The translations under genes and the position numbers were made by a program. From Clostridia bacterium (GTDB lineage: Bacteria; Bacillota; Clostridia; Christensenellales; Borkfalkiaceae), in contig JAFSRT010000024.1 of assembly GCA_017445995.1 (NCBI GenBank), positions 124,001 to 188,000 of the forward strand: 64,000 bases of DNA. Reading direction: 5' to 3'. Position 1 is the first letter of the stretch. Every line of letters starts with the position of its first letter. The notes under the pieces are model-generated. The model made no database searches, had not been told where the DNA came from, and saw only the letters and a list, made by a program, of their open reading frames with translations. Shown in pieces: positions 35,206 through 44,281 of this stretch.

Positions 35206-36633
35206 ATGCGGGAATACGTAGAAAGGCTAAAAGAAATAGAAAACGAAATAATAAGGCGGAAAACCTTCGACTATCTTTCGCGCTACAATACGGGCGATAA
35301 AATACATAAAAAACAAATCGCCTTTCATAAGTGCCAAAAAAAGAATAGATGGGTTTTCGGCGGAAACCGAAGCGGAAAAACCGAGTGCGGTGCGGTGGAA
35401 ACGGTGTATATGGCGCGCGGTATTCACCCGTATCGGGAAAACAGAGAACAGGTGTTCGGGTGGGTGGTTTCACTCTCGACCCAAGTTCAAAGAGACGTCG
35501 CGCAGGCGAAAGTTCTGCATTACCTTAACCCGTCTTGGATAGAAGATATAACGATGCTGTCAGGCAAAAAGGACAGCCCGTCTTACGGGGTAATCGACCA
35601 GATACGCATTAAAAACGTTTTCAATAAAACGAGTATAATCGGCTTTAAGTCGTGCGATCAGGGTCGTGAAAAGTTTCAGGGCAGTTCGCTCGATTTCGTG
35701 TGGTTCGACGAAGAACCGCCGAAAGACGTTTACGACGAGTGCCGTATGCGTGTGTTAGATAAATGCGGTGATATTTTCGGGACAATGACACCACTTAAAG
35801 GGCTTACTTATATTTACGACGAAATATACCTAAATAAAGGCAATAGCGACGACGTATGGTACGAGTTTATGGAGTGGGCCGACAACCCTTACCTTAATAA
35901 AGAAGAGTTTAAAAAACTCGATAAATCGTTATCGTCCGACCAGTTGGAAAGCAGAAGATACGGAAGGTTCAAAAGCGGTACGGGGCTTGTGTATAAAGAG
36001 TTTGACGAAAGCGTCAACGTAATAGAACCCTTTCCCGTGCCGAAAGAGTGGCAGGACAATATTTCTATTGACCCAGGGCTACACAACCCGCTTTCAGCGC
36101 ATTGGTATTGCGTCGATTACGACGGCAATATCTACGTCGTTGCCGAACATTTCGAAGCGGAAAAAGACGTTTTGTATCACGCAAAAAAAATAAAAGAAAT
36201 AAGCGATAAAATCGGTTGGAAAAGAGACTACGACGGAAAACTGACGGCGCTTATCGATTCGGCGGCGAATCAAAGAACACTCGCGTCGAATAAATCGGTA
36301 ACAGACCTTTTTTACGATTACGGAATAAAGGTAAACCCAAAAGTGAACAAAGACCTGTTCTCGGGAATAGAACGCGTTAAGCAGTATCTTTCGGGAAAAA
36401 CGAAAAAACTTTTTATATTTAACAACTGCGTAAATCTAATACGCGAACTCAAAAGTTATTACTGGCAGGAAGGGGACGTGCCGAAAAAAGTGGACGACCA
36501 CTCGTTAGACGAACTTCGGTATTATATTATGACAAAACCTTCTTTAACGCCCGTAAAAAAAGAAAAGACCGAGATAGAAAAAGACAAGGAAAAATTGATG
36601 AGAAAAATATTGTATGAAAGGAAAAGGAAATAA
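35206..36633 (+). CDS. Phage terminase large subunit
   Basis: A 475-residue TerL. The ATPase domain has Walker A FGGNRSGKTE (51-60), Walker B SLDFVWFDEE (161-170) and a GTMTPLKGLTY coupling segment (192-202). The RNase H-like nuclease domain shows acidic residues in ISIDPGLHN (D289), LIDSAANQ (D351) and DDHSLDELRYY near 446. Both halves look intact, so it could cut and package DNA. It is first in an eight-gene plus-strand block; aaggcgg serves as ribosome-binding site. Base composition resembles the neighbouring host genes. Confidence 0.93.
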   Translation: MREYVERLKEIENEIIRRKTFDYLSRYNTGDKIHKKQIAFHKCQKKNRWVFGGNRSGKTECGAVETVYMARGIHPYRENREQVFGWVVSLSTQVQRDVAQAKVLHYLNPSWIEDITMLSGKKDSPSYGVIDQIRIKNVFNKTSIIGFKSCDQGREKFQGSSLDFVWFDEEPPKDVYDECRMRVLDKCGDIFGTMTPLKGLTYIYDEIYLNKGNSDDVWYEFMEWADNPYLNKEEFKKLDKSLSSDQLESRRYGRFKSGTGLVYKEFDESVNVIEPFPVPKEWQDNISIDPGLHNPLSAHWYCVDYDGNIYVVAEHFEAEKDVLYHAKKIKEISDKIGWKRDYDGKLTALIDSAANQRTLASNKSVTDLFYDYGIKVNPKVNKDLFSGIERVKQYLSGKTKKLFIFNNCVNLIRELKSYYWQEGDVPKKVDDHSLDELRYYIMTKPSLTPVKKEKTEIEKDKEKLMRKILYERKRK

Positions 36634-36898
36634 AAAAAAAGACGAAAACAGTTTTCAGAACGCACTTATTAAAAAAGCGTTAGGGTACGACACGAAAGAG
36701 ATAGTGGAAGAGTACGTCGGCGGTGAAGAAGGCGAGATTAAACTATCCAAAAAAAAGATAACCACAAAGAACGTTCCGCCCGATATTTCGGCACTCAAAA
36801 TGCTTTTAGATAAGGAAGAAAAGCCCCTTTCGGAGTTGTCGGACGAAGAACTCGAAGCGGAAAAGAACAGGCTTATTAAAATACTTTCGGAAAACTAA
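36614..36898 (+). CDS. Small protein resembling the C-terminal part of a phage small terminase
   Basis: A 94-residue protein that overlaps terL by 20 bases. The stretch NALIKKALGYDTKEIVEEYV (15-34), then KKKITTKNVPPDISALKMLL, recalls the C-terminal region of phage small-terminase-type proteins (a 'GY-[DE]-x-x-E', 'T-K-x-V-P-P-D' pattern), but the DNA-binding HTH expected at the front is absent. The usual order is TerS before TerL. The call is a family resemblance, not a firm assignment. Confidence 0.45.
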   Translation: MKGKGNKKKDENSFQNALIKKALGYDTKEIVEEYVGGEEGEIKLSKKKITTKNVPPDISALKMLLDKEEKPLSELSDEELEAEKNRLIKILSEN

Positions 36899-36912
36899 AT
36901 AAGGAGAAATAA

Positions 36913-38772
36913 ATGGAAGACAAAAAAACTAAACAAGTCGCAAAGAAAAGCGAAAGCGAACAACGGTTTATAAAAGATATCGTCGAAGAGACGAAGAACG
37001 ATTTTATAAACAGACGAAACGCGCGTAAAACTTTTGAAAGGCAATGGGAACTCAATATGAACTTCCTTATCGGCAATCAGTATTGCGATATAGGTGTAAA
37101 CGGCGAAATTGCCGAACAGTACGAAGACTATTACTGGCAGAAAAGACGCGTATTTAACCATATTGCGCCGCTTATCGAAAGCAGGCTGTCAAAACTTGCG
37201 CGCATTAACCCCGAGATAAAAGTTAAACCGAAGTCGGACGACGATGACGACGTAAGTAAAGCGTACGTTGCGGAAAAACTCATTGAAGGCGCGTTTTCTA
37301 ATTCCGACCTTCAAAAGGTCGTAAAGGAAGCGACGTCGTGGAGTGAAACGTGCGGTACGGCTTTCTATAAGGTTATATGGAACAATAACGGCGGAAGTTT
37401 TTTAGGACAGGTGGAAGGAAAAGACGTTTATGAAGGCGACGCCGAAATAATCTGCGTTTCGCCGTTCGAGATTTTCCCCGACAACCTATACACCGAAAAA
37501 ACGGAAGATTTAAGGAGTATTATCCACGCGAAAGCCGTTTCCGTCGACACGGTAAAAGAAAAATACGGCGTTTCCGTAATCGGTGAAGCGATAGACGTTT
37601 TCGGTTTAGAACCGAACGGTAAATTAAACGCAAACGGGAAGAAGGTAATGAATAACGCCGTTATCGTGATAGAAAAATACGAAAGACCGTCCGAAGAGTT
37701 TCCGAACGGCAGACTGATAACCGTCGCGGGCGACAAACTCTTGTATTACGGCGACTTGCCGTATAAGAACGGAAAGAATAAAGAAAGGCGTTTTCCGTTT
37801 ATAAAACAGGTTTCGAACAAAATACCGGGGTGCTTTTTCGGTAGCAGTATCATTGAAAGGCTTATCCCCGTTCAAAGGGCTTTTAACGCCGTAAAAAACA
37901 GAAAGCACGAGTTTATGAACAGGTTATCTTCCGGAATACTTACCGTCGAAGACGGGTCTGTCGACGTAGACGATATTGCGGAAGAAGGGTTAAACCCCGG
38001 CAAGGTTTTAGTATACAGGCAGGGCAGTAAAGCGCCCGAAATTATGGAAGAAGGCGCAATCCCGCCCGACTTTAACGACGAAGAGAATAAACTTATTCAG
38101 GAATTCGTAACGATAAGCGGTGTGTCGGACGTTTCGTCGTCGTCTTCTAACGCGCACCTATCGAGTGCTTCCGCACTGGAACTTTTAATAGAACAGGACA
38201 ATCAACGGCTTGTTATGGTGGCGGAAACCATCAGAAACGGGTATATCGAGATAGCGAAACAGGTGTTAAGACTTTACTCGCAGTTTATAGTCGGCGTTAA
38301 AGCCGTTAAATATAACGACACGTTTAATAAAACGAAAGTGTGCTATGCGGACGGCAGTTCGGCGGATTCGGACGACGTGTATATAGAAAACGAAAACGAA
38401 CTGACTTTCACGCCGAAACAGAGAAAGGAAACGATATTAAAACTTTACGAAAGCGGACTGCTGTCGGACGGCGATAAAACGATAAGAAGTACGATAAAAG
38501 CAAAAGTGTTGTCTTTACTCGGGTATCAGGACCTTGACTACTTAAAGGGGCTAAACAGATTACAGGAAGAAAAAGCCCAGAACGAAAACGTTAAGATAAG
38601 AAACGCGGGGTTAAGTATCGAAGAGATAGACGACGACAGTATTCATATAGACGAGCATACGCGATACGTGTTGAGCGAATACGACGAACTTACGGCAAAG
38701 GAAAAAACGCGCCTGTTTTCACACATAAGGGCGCATAAGGAAAGGCTTAACGATATTGCGATGCAAAACTAA
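36913..38772 (+). CDS. Phage portal protein (podovirus/P22-like size)
   Basis: A 619-residue portal. The N-terminus has FINRRNARKTFERQWELNMN and FLIGNQY, then RRVFNHIAPLIESRLSKLAR, a wing region with IICVSPFEIFPDN, and a C-terminal half with SGVSDVSSSSSNAHLSSASALELLIEQD (in pieces, near 412-438) and long helices for the stem and crown. Portals form the dodecameric DNA entry channel and bind TerL. It follows a perfect-style aaggaga ribosome-binding site 14 bases after the previous gene. Length and layout suit P22-like podoviruses. Confidence 0.88.
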   Translation: MEDKKTKQVAKKSESEQRFIKDIVEETKNDFINRRNARKTFERQWELNMNFLIGNQYCDIGVNGEIAEQYEDYYWQKRRVFNHIAPLIESRLSKLARINPEIKVKPKSDDDDDVSKAYVAEKLIEGAFSNSDLQKVVKEATSWSETCGTAFYKVIWNNNGGSFLGQVEGKDVYEGDAEIICVSPFEIFPDNLYTEKTEDLRSIIHAKAVSVDTVKEKYGVSVIGEAIDVFGLEPNGKLNANGKKVMNNAVIVIEKYERPSEEFPNGRLITVAGDKLLYYGDLPYKNGKNKERRFPFIKQVSNKIPGCFFGSSIIERLIPVQRAFNAVKNRKHEFMNRLSSGILTVEDGSVDVDDIAEEGLNPGKVLVYRQGSKAPEIMEEGAIPPDFNDEENKLIQEFVTISGVSDVSSSSSNAHLSSASALELLIEQDNQRLVMVAETIRNGYIEIAKQVLRLYSQFIVGVKAVKYNDTFNKTKVCYADGSSADSDDVYIENENELTFTPKQRKETILKLYESGLLSDGDKTIRSTIKAKVLSLLGYQDLDYLKGLNRLQEEKAQNENVKIRNAGLSIEEIDDDSIHIDEHTRYVLSEYDELTAKEKTRLFSHIRAHKERLNDIAMQN

Positions 38773-38787
38773 AAAGGAGAAAACTAA

Positions 38788-39213
38788 ATGGAAGAACAAT
38801 TAAATGAGCAAACTTTAACTTCGGCTAACACTACGGAAGTAGAAGAAAAAAAGGGTAGCGACGTGGAAGAAAAAGTTTCATTGGGAAAGTTTAAGGACGT
38901 TAACGCATTGCTTAACGCCTACAATTCTTTGGAAGCTGAATTTACCAAACGCTGTCAGCGAGTAAAAGAGTTGGAAAACGCGTTAAAGGGGGAAACGAAA
39001 GTTCCTTTTACCGCGGAAAATGAAGAAAAAGATGCACAAGGTACAACCCGTGAAGACAAGGAAGACGTGTTGAAGGAATACCTTAAAGGCGTTTTATTCT
39101 CCAAACAGACCGCGGTTATTATGGATAACGGCGGTGTCGGTGTGAAAGCACCGGTAGAAAAACCGAAGAGTATTTTCGAAGCGGGAATACTCGCGAAAGA
39201 AATCTTAAAATAA
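38788..39213 (+). CDS. Phage scaffold protein
   Basis: A 141-residue, acidic, helical protein between portal and capsid genes. The block SLGKFKDVNALLNAYNSLEA, then EFTKRCQRVKELENALKG (about 31-69), is typical of scaffolds of clostridial phages, with a disordered N-terminus and a C-terminal capsid-binding helix (IFEAGILAKEILK). It would direct procapsid assembly and leave before maturation. The call relies on position, size and this pattern. Confidence 0.75.
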   Translation: MEEQLNEQTLTSANTTEVEEKKGSDVEEKVSLGKFKDVNALLNAYNSLEAEFTKRCQRVKELENALKGETKVPFTAENEEKDAQGTTREDKEDVLKEYLKGVLFSKQTAVIMDNGGVGVKAPVEKPKSIFEAGILAKEILK

Positions 39214-39228
39214 AAAAGGAGAAATAAA

Positions 39229-40386
39229 ATGGCAGTAACATTAACGAGTGCGGATAAAGCACTTAAATCATTATATTTGGACGTCGTTGCGGAACAACTT
39301 AACTATAAAGTCAATCCGCTTTTGGCGCAAATCAAACAAAACTCTGACGACGTTTGGGGTAAAGAAGTAAGAAAACTTGCAATTTACGGTATGAACGGCG
39401 GAATAGGCGCAGGTACGGAAGAAGGAAACTTGCCGTCTTCCGGCGGAAACAATTACGAACAGTTTACCTTAACGCTTAAAAACCTTTACGGCACGATAGA
39501 AATATCCGATAAAGCGGTAAGGGCGTCTGAAAACAATTCGGGTGCGTTCGTAAGTTTACTTAATTCCGAAATGGAAGGGCTTATTAAAGCAAGCAGTTTC
39601 AACTTCGGCAGAATGTTGTTCGGAGACGGAAGCGGTGTTCTCGGCACGATTTCGGCAGTAAGTAGCAATACTTTGACTTTGGATTCCGTTAAAAACGTAA
39701 TCGAAGGTATGATTGTCGACGTTAAGACGAGTGCGGGCGTAGACGTTGTAACGGGCAAGAAAGTCGTTGCGGTTGACAGAGCGACCAAGAAAATCACCCT
39801 TTCGGGCGTAGGAAGTGCCGCGGCAACCGATATCGTAACCGTTCAGGGTTCTTATAATAACGAACTCACGGGCTTAAAAGCGATTTTCGGATCAAGCGCT
39901 ACGTTATACGGCTTAACGAGAGCAAGCCACTCTTTCTTAAATCCGTATAAGATGACGAGTTGCGGTTCGATAACCGAAGCCAAGATTCAGACGGCGTTAG
40001 ACACGATAGAAGAACAATCGGGCGGAGCAATCAACTTTATCGTTTGTTCGTGGGGCGTTCGCCGTGCTATTCAGAACTTGTTCGCGTCGAATAAGAGATA
40101 TATCGACACGATGGAATTAGCGGGCGGATACAAGGCGTTAAGTTATAACGGTATTCCTATCGTTGCGGACAGATTTTGTCCTGACGGAACTATGTACTTA
40201 CTTAACACGGACGACTTTACTCTCTGTCAGTTATGCGACTGGCAATGGCTTACGGGCGACGACGGAAGAGTGTTAAAACAGGTTGCGGGCAAACCGGTTT
40301 ATAACGCTACTCTCGTTAAATACGCGGACTTACTCTGCGCAAGACCGATAGGTCAGGGCGTAATCACGGGTATTACGGAAGCATAA
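39229..40386 (+). CDS. Major capsid protein (HK97-like fold)
   Basis: A 385-residue protein in the capsid position. Its N-arm is followed by a block LTLKNLYGTIEISDKAVRAS (81-100) and FGRMLFGDGSGVLGTIS (about 125-141). An inserted beta module (about 141-205: NTLTLDSVKNVIEGMIVDV, KVVAVDRATKKITLSG) interrupts the A domain. The C-terminal half has QTALDTIEEQSGGAINFIVC and YNGIPIVADRFCPDGTMYLL, typical of HK97-fold capsids. A 13-bp hairpin follows the stop codon. Confidence 0.88.
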   Translation: MAVTLTSADKALKSLYLDVVAEQLNYKVNPLLAQIKQNSDDVWGKEVRKLAIYGMNGGIGAGTEEGNLPSSGGNNYEQFTLTLKNLYGTIEISDKAVRASENNSGAFVSLLNSEMEGLIKASSFNFGRMLFGDGSGVLGTISAVSSNTLTLDSVKNVIEGMIVDVKTSAGVDVVTGKKVVAVDRATKKITLSGVGSAAATDIVTVQGSYNNELTGLKAIFGSSATLYGLTRASHSFLNPYKMTSCGSITEAKIQTALDTIEEQSGGAINFIVCSWGVRRAIQNLFASNKRYIDTMELAGGYKALSYNGIPIVADRFCPDGTMYLLNTDDFTLCQLCDWQWLTGDDGRVLKQVAGKPVYNATLVKYADLLCARPIGQGVITGITEA

Positions 40387-40401
40387 TAAAAAATAAAACT
40401 A

Positions 40402-40431
40402 CGATATGCCGAGAAAAGTCTCGGCATATCG
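40402..40431 (+). other. Strong RNA hairpin after the capsid gene
   Basis: A perfect 13-bp stem (CGATATGCCGAGA 40402-40414, TCTCGGCATATCG 40419-40431) with an AAAG loop. No T-run follows, so it is more likely an mRNA-stability or processing element than a terminator. It separates the highly expressed part of the module from the connector genes. Confidence 0.8.
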
Positions 40432-40453
40432 CTTATTAAAAAGGAAAAACGAT

Positions 40454-41011
40454 ATGACGATAAAAGATATAATAAAGATTTCAGCAACCTACCTTGGCAA
40501 GAACAACGTGTTAGGGTATTTATCGGAAAACAGCGGTAATTACGGCGACGCGGTAATGCAGATAGATAACTTAACGAGATGCGCAAATCTCGTTATCGGA
40601 GAACTTTCGGCTTCATATTTTCCTATGATAAAAACGGAAAACAAAGTAGCGGAAAACGGAAAAGTGCCTTTTTCTGCTTTTTCCGAAACGGTAACGGGAA
40701 TAGAAAACGTATACGACGCTAACGGCGATAAAATAAGTTATAAAGTAAAACCGCTTTTTATCGAAGTAAATTGCCCGTCGGTCGCCGTTGAATACAGATA
40801 TTTACCGTCTAACTACGGGCTTACCGACGTAATCGGCTATACCGAAAAAGAAGTTAGCGCACGCCTTATTGCCTACGGGGTGTGTTCGGAGTATTCGATA
40901 ATAGAGAGAAACTTCGACGAGAGTATCGCGTGGCGAAACAGGTTTAACGAAGAAATTAAAAAACTTATCGCGCCGAAGAACGCGACGGCAAAGAAAAGGA
41001 GTTGGGTTTAA
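40454..41011 (+). CDS. Putative head-tail adaptor protein
   Basis: A 185-residue protein directly after the capsid gene. It begins TIKDIIKISATYLGKNNVLGYL and has many helices in the first half, then LFIEVNCPSVAVEYRYLPSN and EKEVSARLIAYGVCSEYSII. Such helical proteins after the capsid gene in podoviruses (T7 gp11, P22 gp4) form the ring under the portal. ATG 40454 after aaagga is chosen; a longer frame starts inside the hairpin. Homology was not tested. Confidence 0.6.
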   Translation: MTIKDIIKISATYLGKNNVLGYLSENSGNYGDAVMQIDNLTRCANLVIGELSASYFPMIKTENKVAENGKVPFSAFSETVTGIENVYDANGDKISYKVKPLFIEVNCPSVAVEYRYLPSNYGLTDVIGYTEKEVSARLIAYGVCSEYSIIERNFDESIAWRNRFNEEIKKLIAPKNATAKKRSWV

Positions 41012-42207
41012 TGATGCAAAAAGAAAAAAAGACCTACGACCTTACCGACTTATTTAAAAACGGCAGGGAAAAGACGGGGGTTATCGTTAAAGATAAAAAG
41101 TTAGCGTGCGGTTTTGTTCCCGTGAAAACGGGCGACAGAGTGCCTGACCCCGAAAAAATATACCACGTAAGCGGTAAGACGATAGTTTATTGTAAAGACG
41201 GGTTTTTACGAGTTAAGGGGGACAGGGGCTATAAAAAGTTTACGCCCGTGCCTTTTAACAGCGCGCCTATGCTTTTTGAAGCGATAAATAACGGTAAACA
41301 ATGCGTCGCGATAAGAAAGGCAAGCGGAATTATGCTTATCTCGGACAAAACCGACTATATTAAGTGTGAAGACGGCGACCTTTATTATACGTGTTTCGGG
41401 CGCACGTTTATAGGAAAAGATAACCTTCTTAAAATTATCGACGAATACGACTTTTACAGCGGAAACGAAGAAAAGGACGTCAGAATAATCGTTTTATCCG
41501 AAGAGTTCGGAAAAATTATCGCCCTGTCGTCCTATAAAAACGCGCTTGTTATCGTCTGCAAAAAGAAAATACTTTCGCTTACGTTTGACGGCAACGGGCT
41601 ATATTCACTCGAAAACAGAGAAAGCGTCGAAATAAACGTCGAAGAAAAAACGGTAAAAAAAGCGGGCGATAAGATTTTTTTCCTGTCGCAAAACAATCTT
41701 TACTATATAAGCGATAAAACGGAAAAAATAAACTCGTTGCTTTCCGATAGAAAGTTTACGGTTTTATCAGACGCGTTTACTTATAACGGTTGCTACTTTT
41801 TGCCTATAAAAGAAAACGGCGAAAATAAGGTTTACGTCTACGACGCAAATCGCGACTGCGACTACTTTATAAAGGCGGAAAATCTGATATTTTCGGACGG
41901 GGGATTAGCCGTCGATACTTTAAGCGGATTTTTATACCGTTTAGAAGAAGACGGCGACGGCTACCGCGAAATAAAAAGCGAAACGACGGACTTCGACGTT
42001 ATCGGTAAAAAGCATTTAGTAGGGTTAAGCGCTTATTCAGAGTACCCCGTATCCCTTAAAATAGAAGGCGATTTCGGGGCAAGTACGTTTAACTTTAACG
42101 GCGGGGAAATACTGTTTCAATGTAATCTTTACTCGGGGCGGTTTACCTTTACGTTTTACAGCGAAACGAAAATAGCGATAGAGAACGCTAAAATTATTGT
42201 CGGATAG
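41011..42207 (+). CDS. Putative tail nozzle protein with beta-propeller-like repeats
   Basis: A 398-residue, beta-rich protein with repeated strand pairs (GKTIVYCKDGFLRVKGDRGY, SGIMLISDKTDYIKCEDGDL, DKIFFLSQNNLYYISDKTEK, GGLAVDTLSGFLYRLEEDGD) consistent with a propeller. P22 gp10 and T7 gp12 nozzle proteins contain such propellers and lie next to the adaptor gene. ATG 41011 overlaps the previous stop codon; aaaggag lies 9 bases upstream. Identity as a nozzle is inference from position and repeats. Confidence 0.5.
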   Translation: MMQKEKKTYDLTDLFKNGREKTGVIVKDKKLACGFVPVKTGDRVPDPEKIYHVSGKTIVYCKDGFLRVKGDRGYKKFTPVPFNSAPMLFEAINNGKQCVAIRKASGIMLISDKTDYIKCEDGDLYYTCFGRTFIGKDNLLKIIDEYDFYSGNEEKDVRIIVLSEEFGKIIALSSYKNALVIVCKKKILSLTFDGNGLYSLENRESVEINVEEKTVKKAGDKIFFLSQNNLYYISDKTEKINSLLSDRKFTVLSDAFTYNGCYFLPIKENGENKVYVYDANRDCDYFIKAENLIFSDGGLAVDTLSGFLYRLEEDGDGYREIKSETTDFDVIGKKHLVGLSAYSEYPVSLKIEGDFGASTFNFNGGEILFQCNLYSGRFTFTFYSETKIAIENAKIIVG

Positions 42208-42215
42208 GGGGAATT

Positions 42216-43109
42216 ATGAATTTTACAACACCAACCACGAAGGCGGAAATGTACGCCACGTTAAAAGATATTTACGCGTATTACAGATTAAGGTTTCAGG
42301 GCTACGACCTGCCGACCTTAAACAACGTTTTGTCAATCGACACCTTGCAATTTACACCGCTTACCGACGCGCAACTCACAGAAAAAGCGGAAGACTTCGT
42401 TGAAGGCGAAAAGATACGCGAAATCAAAAAAATGCAAGCGGAACTCGGCGAGAAAATAGCGATTTTATCGGCAAAAATCAACGCCGAAGAAAGTGCGCTT
42501 ACCGATAAAGTGGCAACTATTAACGCAAGGTATAAAAAAGAACTCGATAAGATTAAACTCGAAGCGAAAAACAAGGGAATAATCCGTTCGGACGTAATAA
42601 TCGGAAAGATAAAAGAAACGGAATCGGAAAAAGCGAAAGAGATAGCCGAAATAACTTCGGAAACAAACGAAAAACTCACCGAATACCGTGCCGAAAAGAC
42701 CTTTAAGGAAAGCCAACTTTCGGGCGCTTCTACGTATTTTGACGATATATACTTATCGAAGATTGCGGAAAAGGCGCACCAACTTAAAGAAGAGCAGGAC
42801 AAAAAGAAAAGGGAAATAGACAGGTACAACAACGCGATAAGCGAAAAGATACAAAAGCACGCGGTATCCGTCGACAGAGCGGAAATCGAATACCAGTTAA
42901 AGTTCCTTGAAATACAGGCGGTAGGGTTCACGAAAGAACAACTCGTTGACCTTGGGTATTATAAAGACGCGGTCGACTGCGTTAAGGGGTACTATCAGAC
43001 TTTAAGCGCCCAGTCGGCGTATAACGATATAAGAAACGAAAGCGACCTTATATTCTATCTCGACGACTTTTATTCGACGCTTATTTTCTATTTTCAGGCA
43101 AGGGTATAA
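42216..43109 (+). CDS. Coiled-coil protein at the end of the capsid module
   Basis: A 297-residue protein. A helical N-terminus (about 1-45) is followed by long heptad-rich coiled coil (about 60-240, with repeated EIKKMQAELGEKIAILSAKI and KEEQDKKKREIDRYNNAISE) and a C-terminal helical region rich in Y and F. It ends the module and is followed by a terminator. It might be a tail needle, an ejection protein or an internal protein; no family is recognised. Confidence 0.55.
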   Translation: MNFTTPTTKAEMYATLKDIYAYYRLRFQGYDLPTLNNVLSIDTLQFTPLTDAQLTEKAEDFVEGEKIREIKKMQAELGEKIAILSAKINAEESALTDKVATINARYKKELDKIKLEAKNKGIIRSDVIIGKIKETESEKAKEIAEITSETNEKLTEYRAEKTFKESQLSGASTYFDDIYLSKIAEKAHQLKEEQDKKKREIDRYNNAISEKIQKHAVSVDRAEIEYQLKFLEIQAVGFTKEQLVDLGYYKDAVDCVKGYYQTLSAQSAYNDIRNESDLIFYLDDFYSTLIFYFQARV

Positions 43110-43121
43110 CGTTATCCGCAT

Positions 43122-43151
43122 AAAAAACGCACCTTCACGGGTGCTTTTTTT
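43122..43151 (+). terminator. Terminator of the capsid module
   Basis: An A-run, GCACC (43129-43133), a 6-base loop, GGTGC (43140-43144), then seven T. Confidence 0.85.
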
Positions 43152-43176
43152 ATAATCATTAAATATTTTTATATAC

Positions 43177-43205
43177 TTTACTAAACGGAAAAAATGTGTT
43201 ATTAT
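43177..43205 (+). promoter_or_regulatory. Promoter for ispG
   Basis: TTTACT (43177-43182), a 17-base spacer, TATTAT (43200-43205). Confidence 0.6.
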
Positions 43206-43240
43206 ATTAAAAAGAAAACGCAGAAACGTAAGGAAATCAT

Positions 43241-44281
43241 ATGTCGAAAAAAATCAGAATAGGCAATATCTATATAGGCGGCGGCGAAAAAATCGCCGTT
43301 CAATCGATGTCCACTTATAAACTGTCGGATACCGATAACGCCGTTGCGCAGGCGGAAGAACTCGAAAGTGTCGGTTGCGATATTTTAAGGTATTCCGTTC
43401 TCGATACCGACGATACGAAAGCGATAAGTGAAATAAAAAAGCACGTTAAAATGCCTATCGTCGCGGATATTCATTTCGACTATAAACTCGCCTTGTCCGC
43501 TATATCGTCGGGGGCGGATAAAATAAGAATAAACCCCGGCAATATAGGTGGCGAAGATAAAGTCCGTCAGGTGGCGGAAGCGCTTAAAAGCGCCGATATT
43601 CCGTGCAGGGTCGGGTCTAATACGGGAAGTATTGAAAAAGAATTTTTACATAAATACGGCAAGAACGAAATATCGCTTGGCGAAAGCGCGTTAAAGCACG
43701 TTCACACGTTAGAAAAAAACGGCTTTAACAATATCGTTATTTCGGTAAAATCGTCGGACGTTATCACGACTGTTAAAGCCTACGAATACATATCAGAAAG
43801 AACCGATTACCCGTTGCATCTCGGCGTAACCGAAGCGGGAACGGAATATAACGGCGTCATAAAAAACAGTATGGGTATCGGCGCGCTTTTAATTAAAGGT
43901 ATCGGCGATACGATCAGGGTAAGTCTGTCCGCCGACCCCGTAAGGGAAGTTATCGCGGGAAGGTCTATTTTATCAGGTCTTAACTTAATCGACGACCAAG
44001 TGAACGTCGTTGCCTGTCCTACTTGCGGACGGTGCGAGTGGGATTGTATGAAGTTTGCGGACGAAGTGGGCGAATACGTTAAATCGGTCAGAAAAAAACT
44101 TAAAATCGCCGTTATGGGTTGCGTGGTGAACGGGCCGGGGGAAGCAAGCGACGCGGATATAGGGATTGCCGGCAGTAAAGGCGAGTGCTATATTTTTAAG
44201 AAAGGCAAAATCATAAAAAAGATTGATAAAGAAAACGCAAGAAAAGAGTTTTTTAAGGAAATTGATAAATGCATACAATAA
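43241..44281 (+). CDS. ispG: 4-hydroxy-3-methylbut-2-en-1-yl diphosphate synthase (IspG/GcpE)
   Basis: A 346-residue MEP-pathway enzyme. The TIM-barrel half starts with VQSMSTYKLSDTDNAVAQ and has IVADIHFDYKLAL; the C-terminal half carries the [4Fe-4S] ligands in ACPTCGRCEWDC and GCVVNGPGEA. It reduces MEcPP to HMBPP in isoprenoid synthesis. In Firmicutes ispG is followed by proS/polC and rimP-nusA; here the PolC fragment starts inside the ispG 3' end. Confidence 0.96.
   Translation: MSKKIRIGNIYIGGGEKIAVQSMSTYKLSDTDNAVAQAEELESVGCDILRYSVLDTDDTKAISEIKKHVKMPIVADIHFDYKLALSAISSGADKIRINPGNIGGEDKVRQVAEALKSADIPCRVGSNTGSIEKEFLHKYGKNEISLGESALKHVHTLEKNGFNNIVISVKSSDVITTVKAYEYISERTDYPLHLGVTEAGTEYNGVIKNSMGIGALLIKGIGDTIRVSLSADPVREVIAGRSILSGLNLIDDQVNVVACPTCGRCEWDCMKFADEVGEYVKSVRKKLKIAVMGCVVNGPGEASDADIGIAGSKGECYIFKKGKIIKKIDKENARKEFFKEIDKCIQ

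Noticed and set aside
42302..42931. A 209-codon minus-strand open frame over the coiled-coil protein
   Set aside because: Antisense shadow; the plus-strand frame has the ribosome-binding site and heptad pattern.
33447..43240. Attachment-site direct repeats bounding the phage-like module
   Set aside because: No matching direct repeats were found by eye at the two ends, and no tRNA gene is present to serve as integration site.
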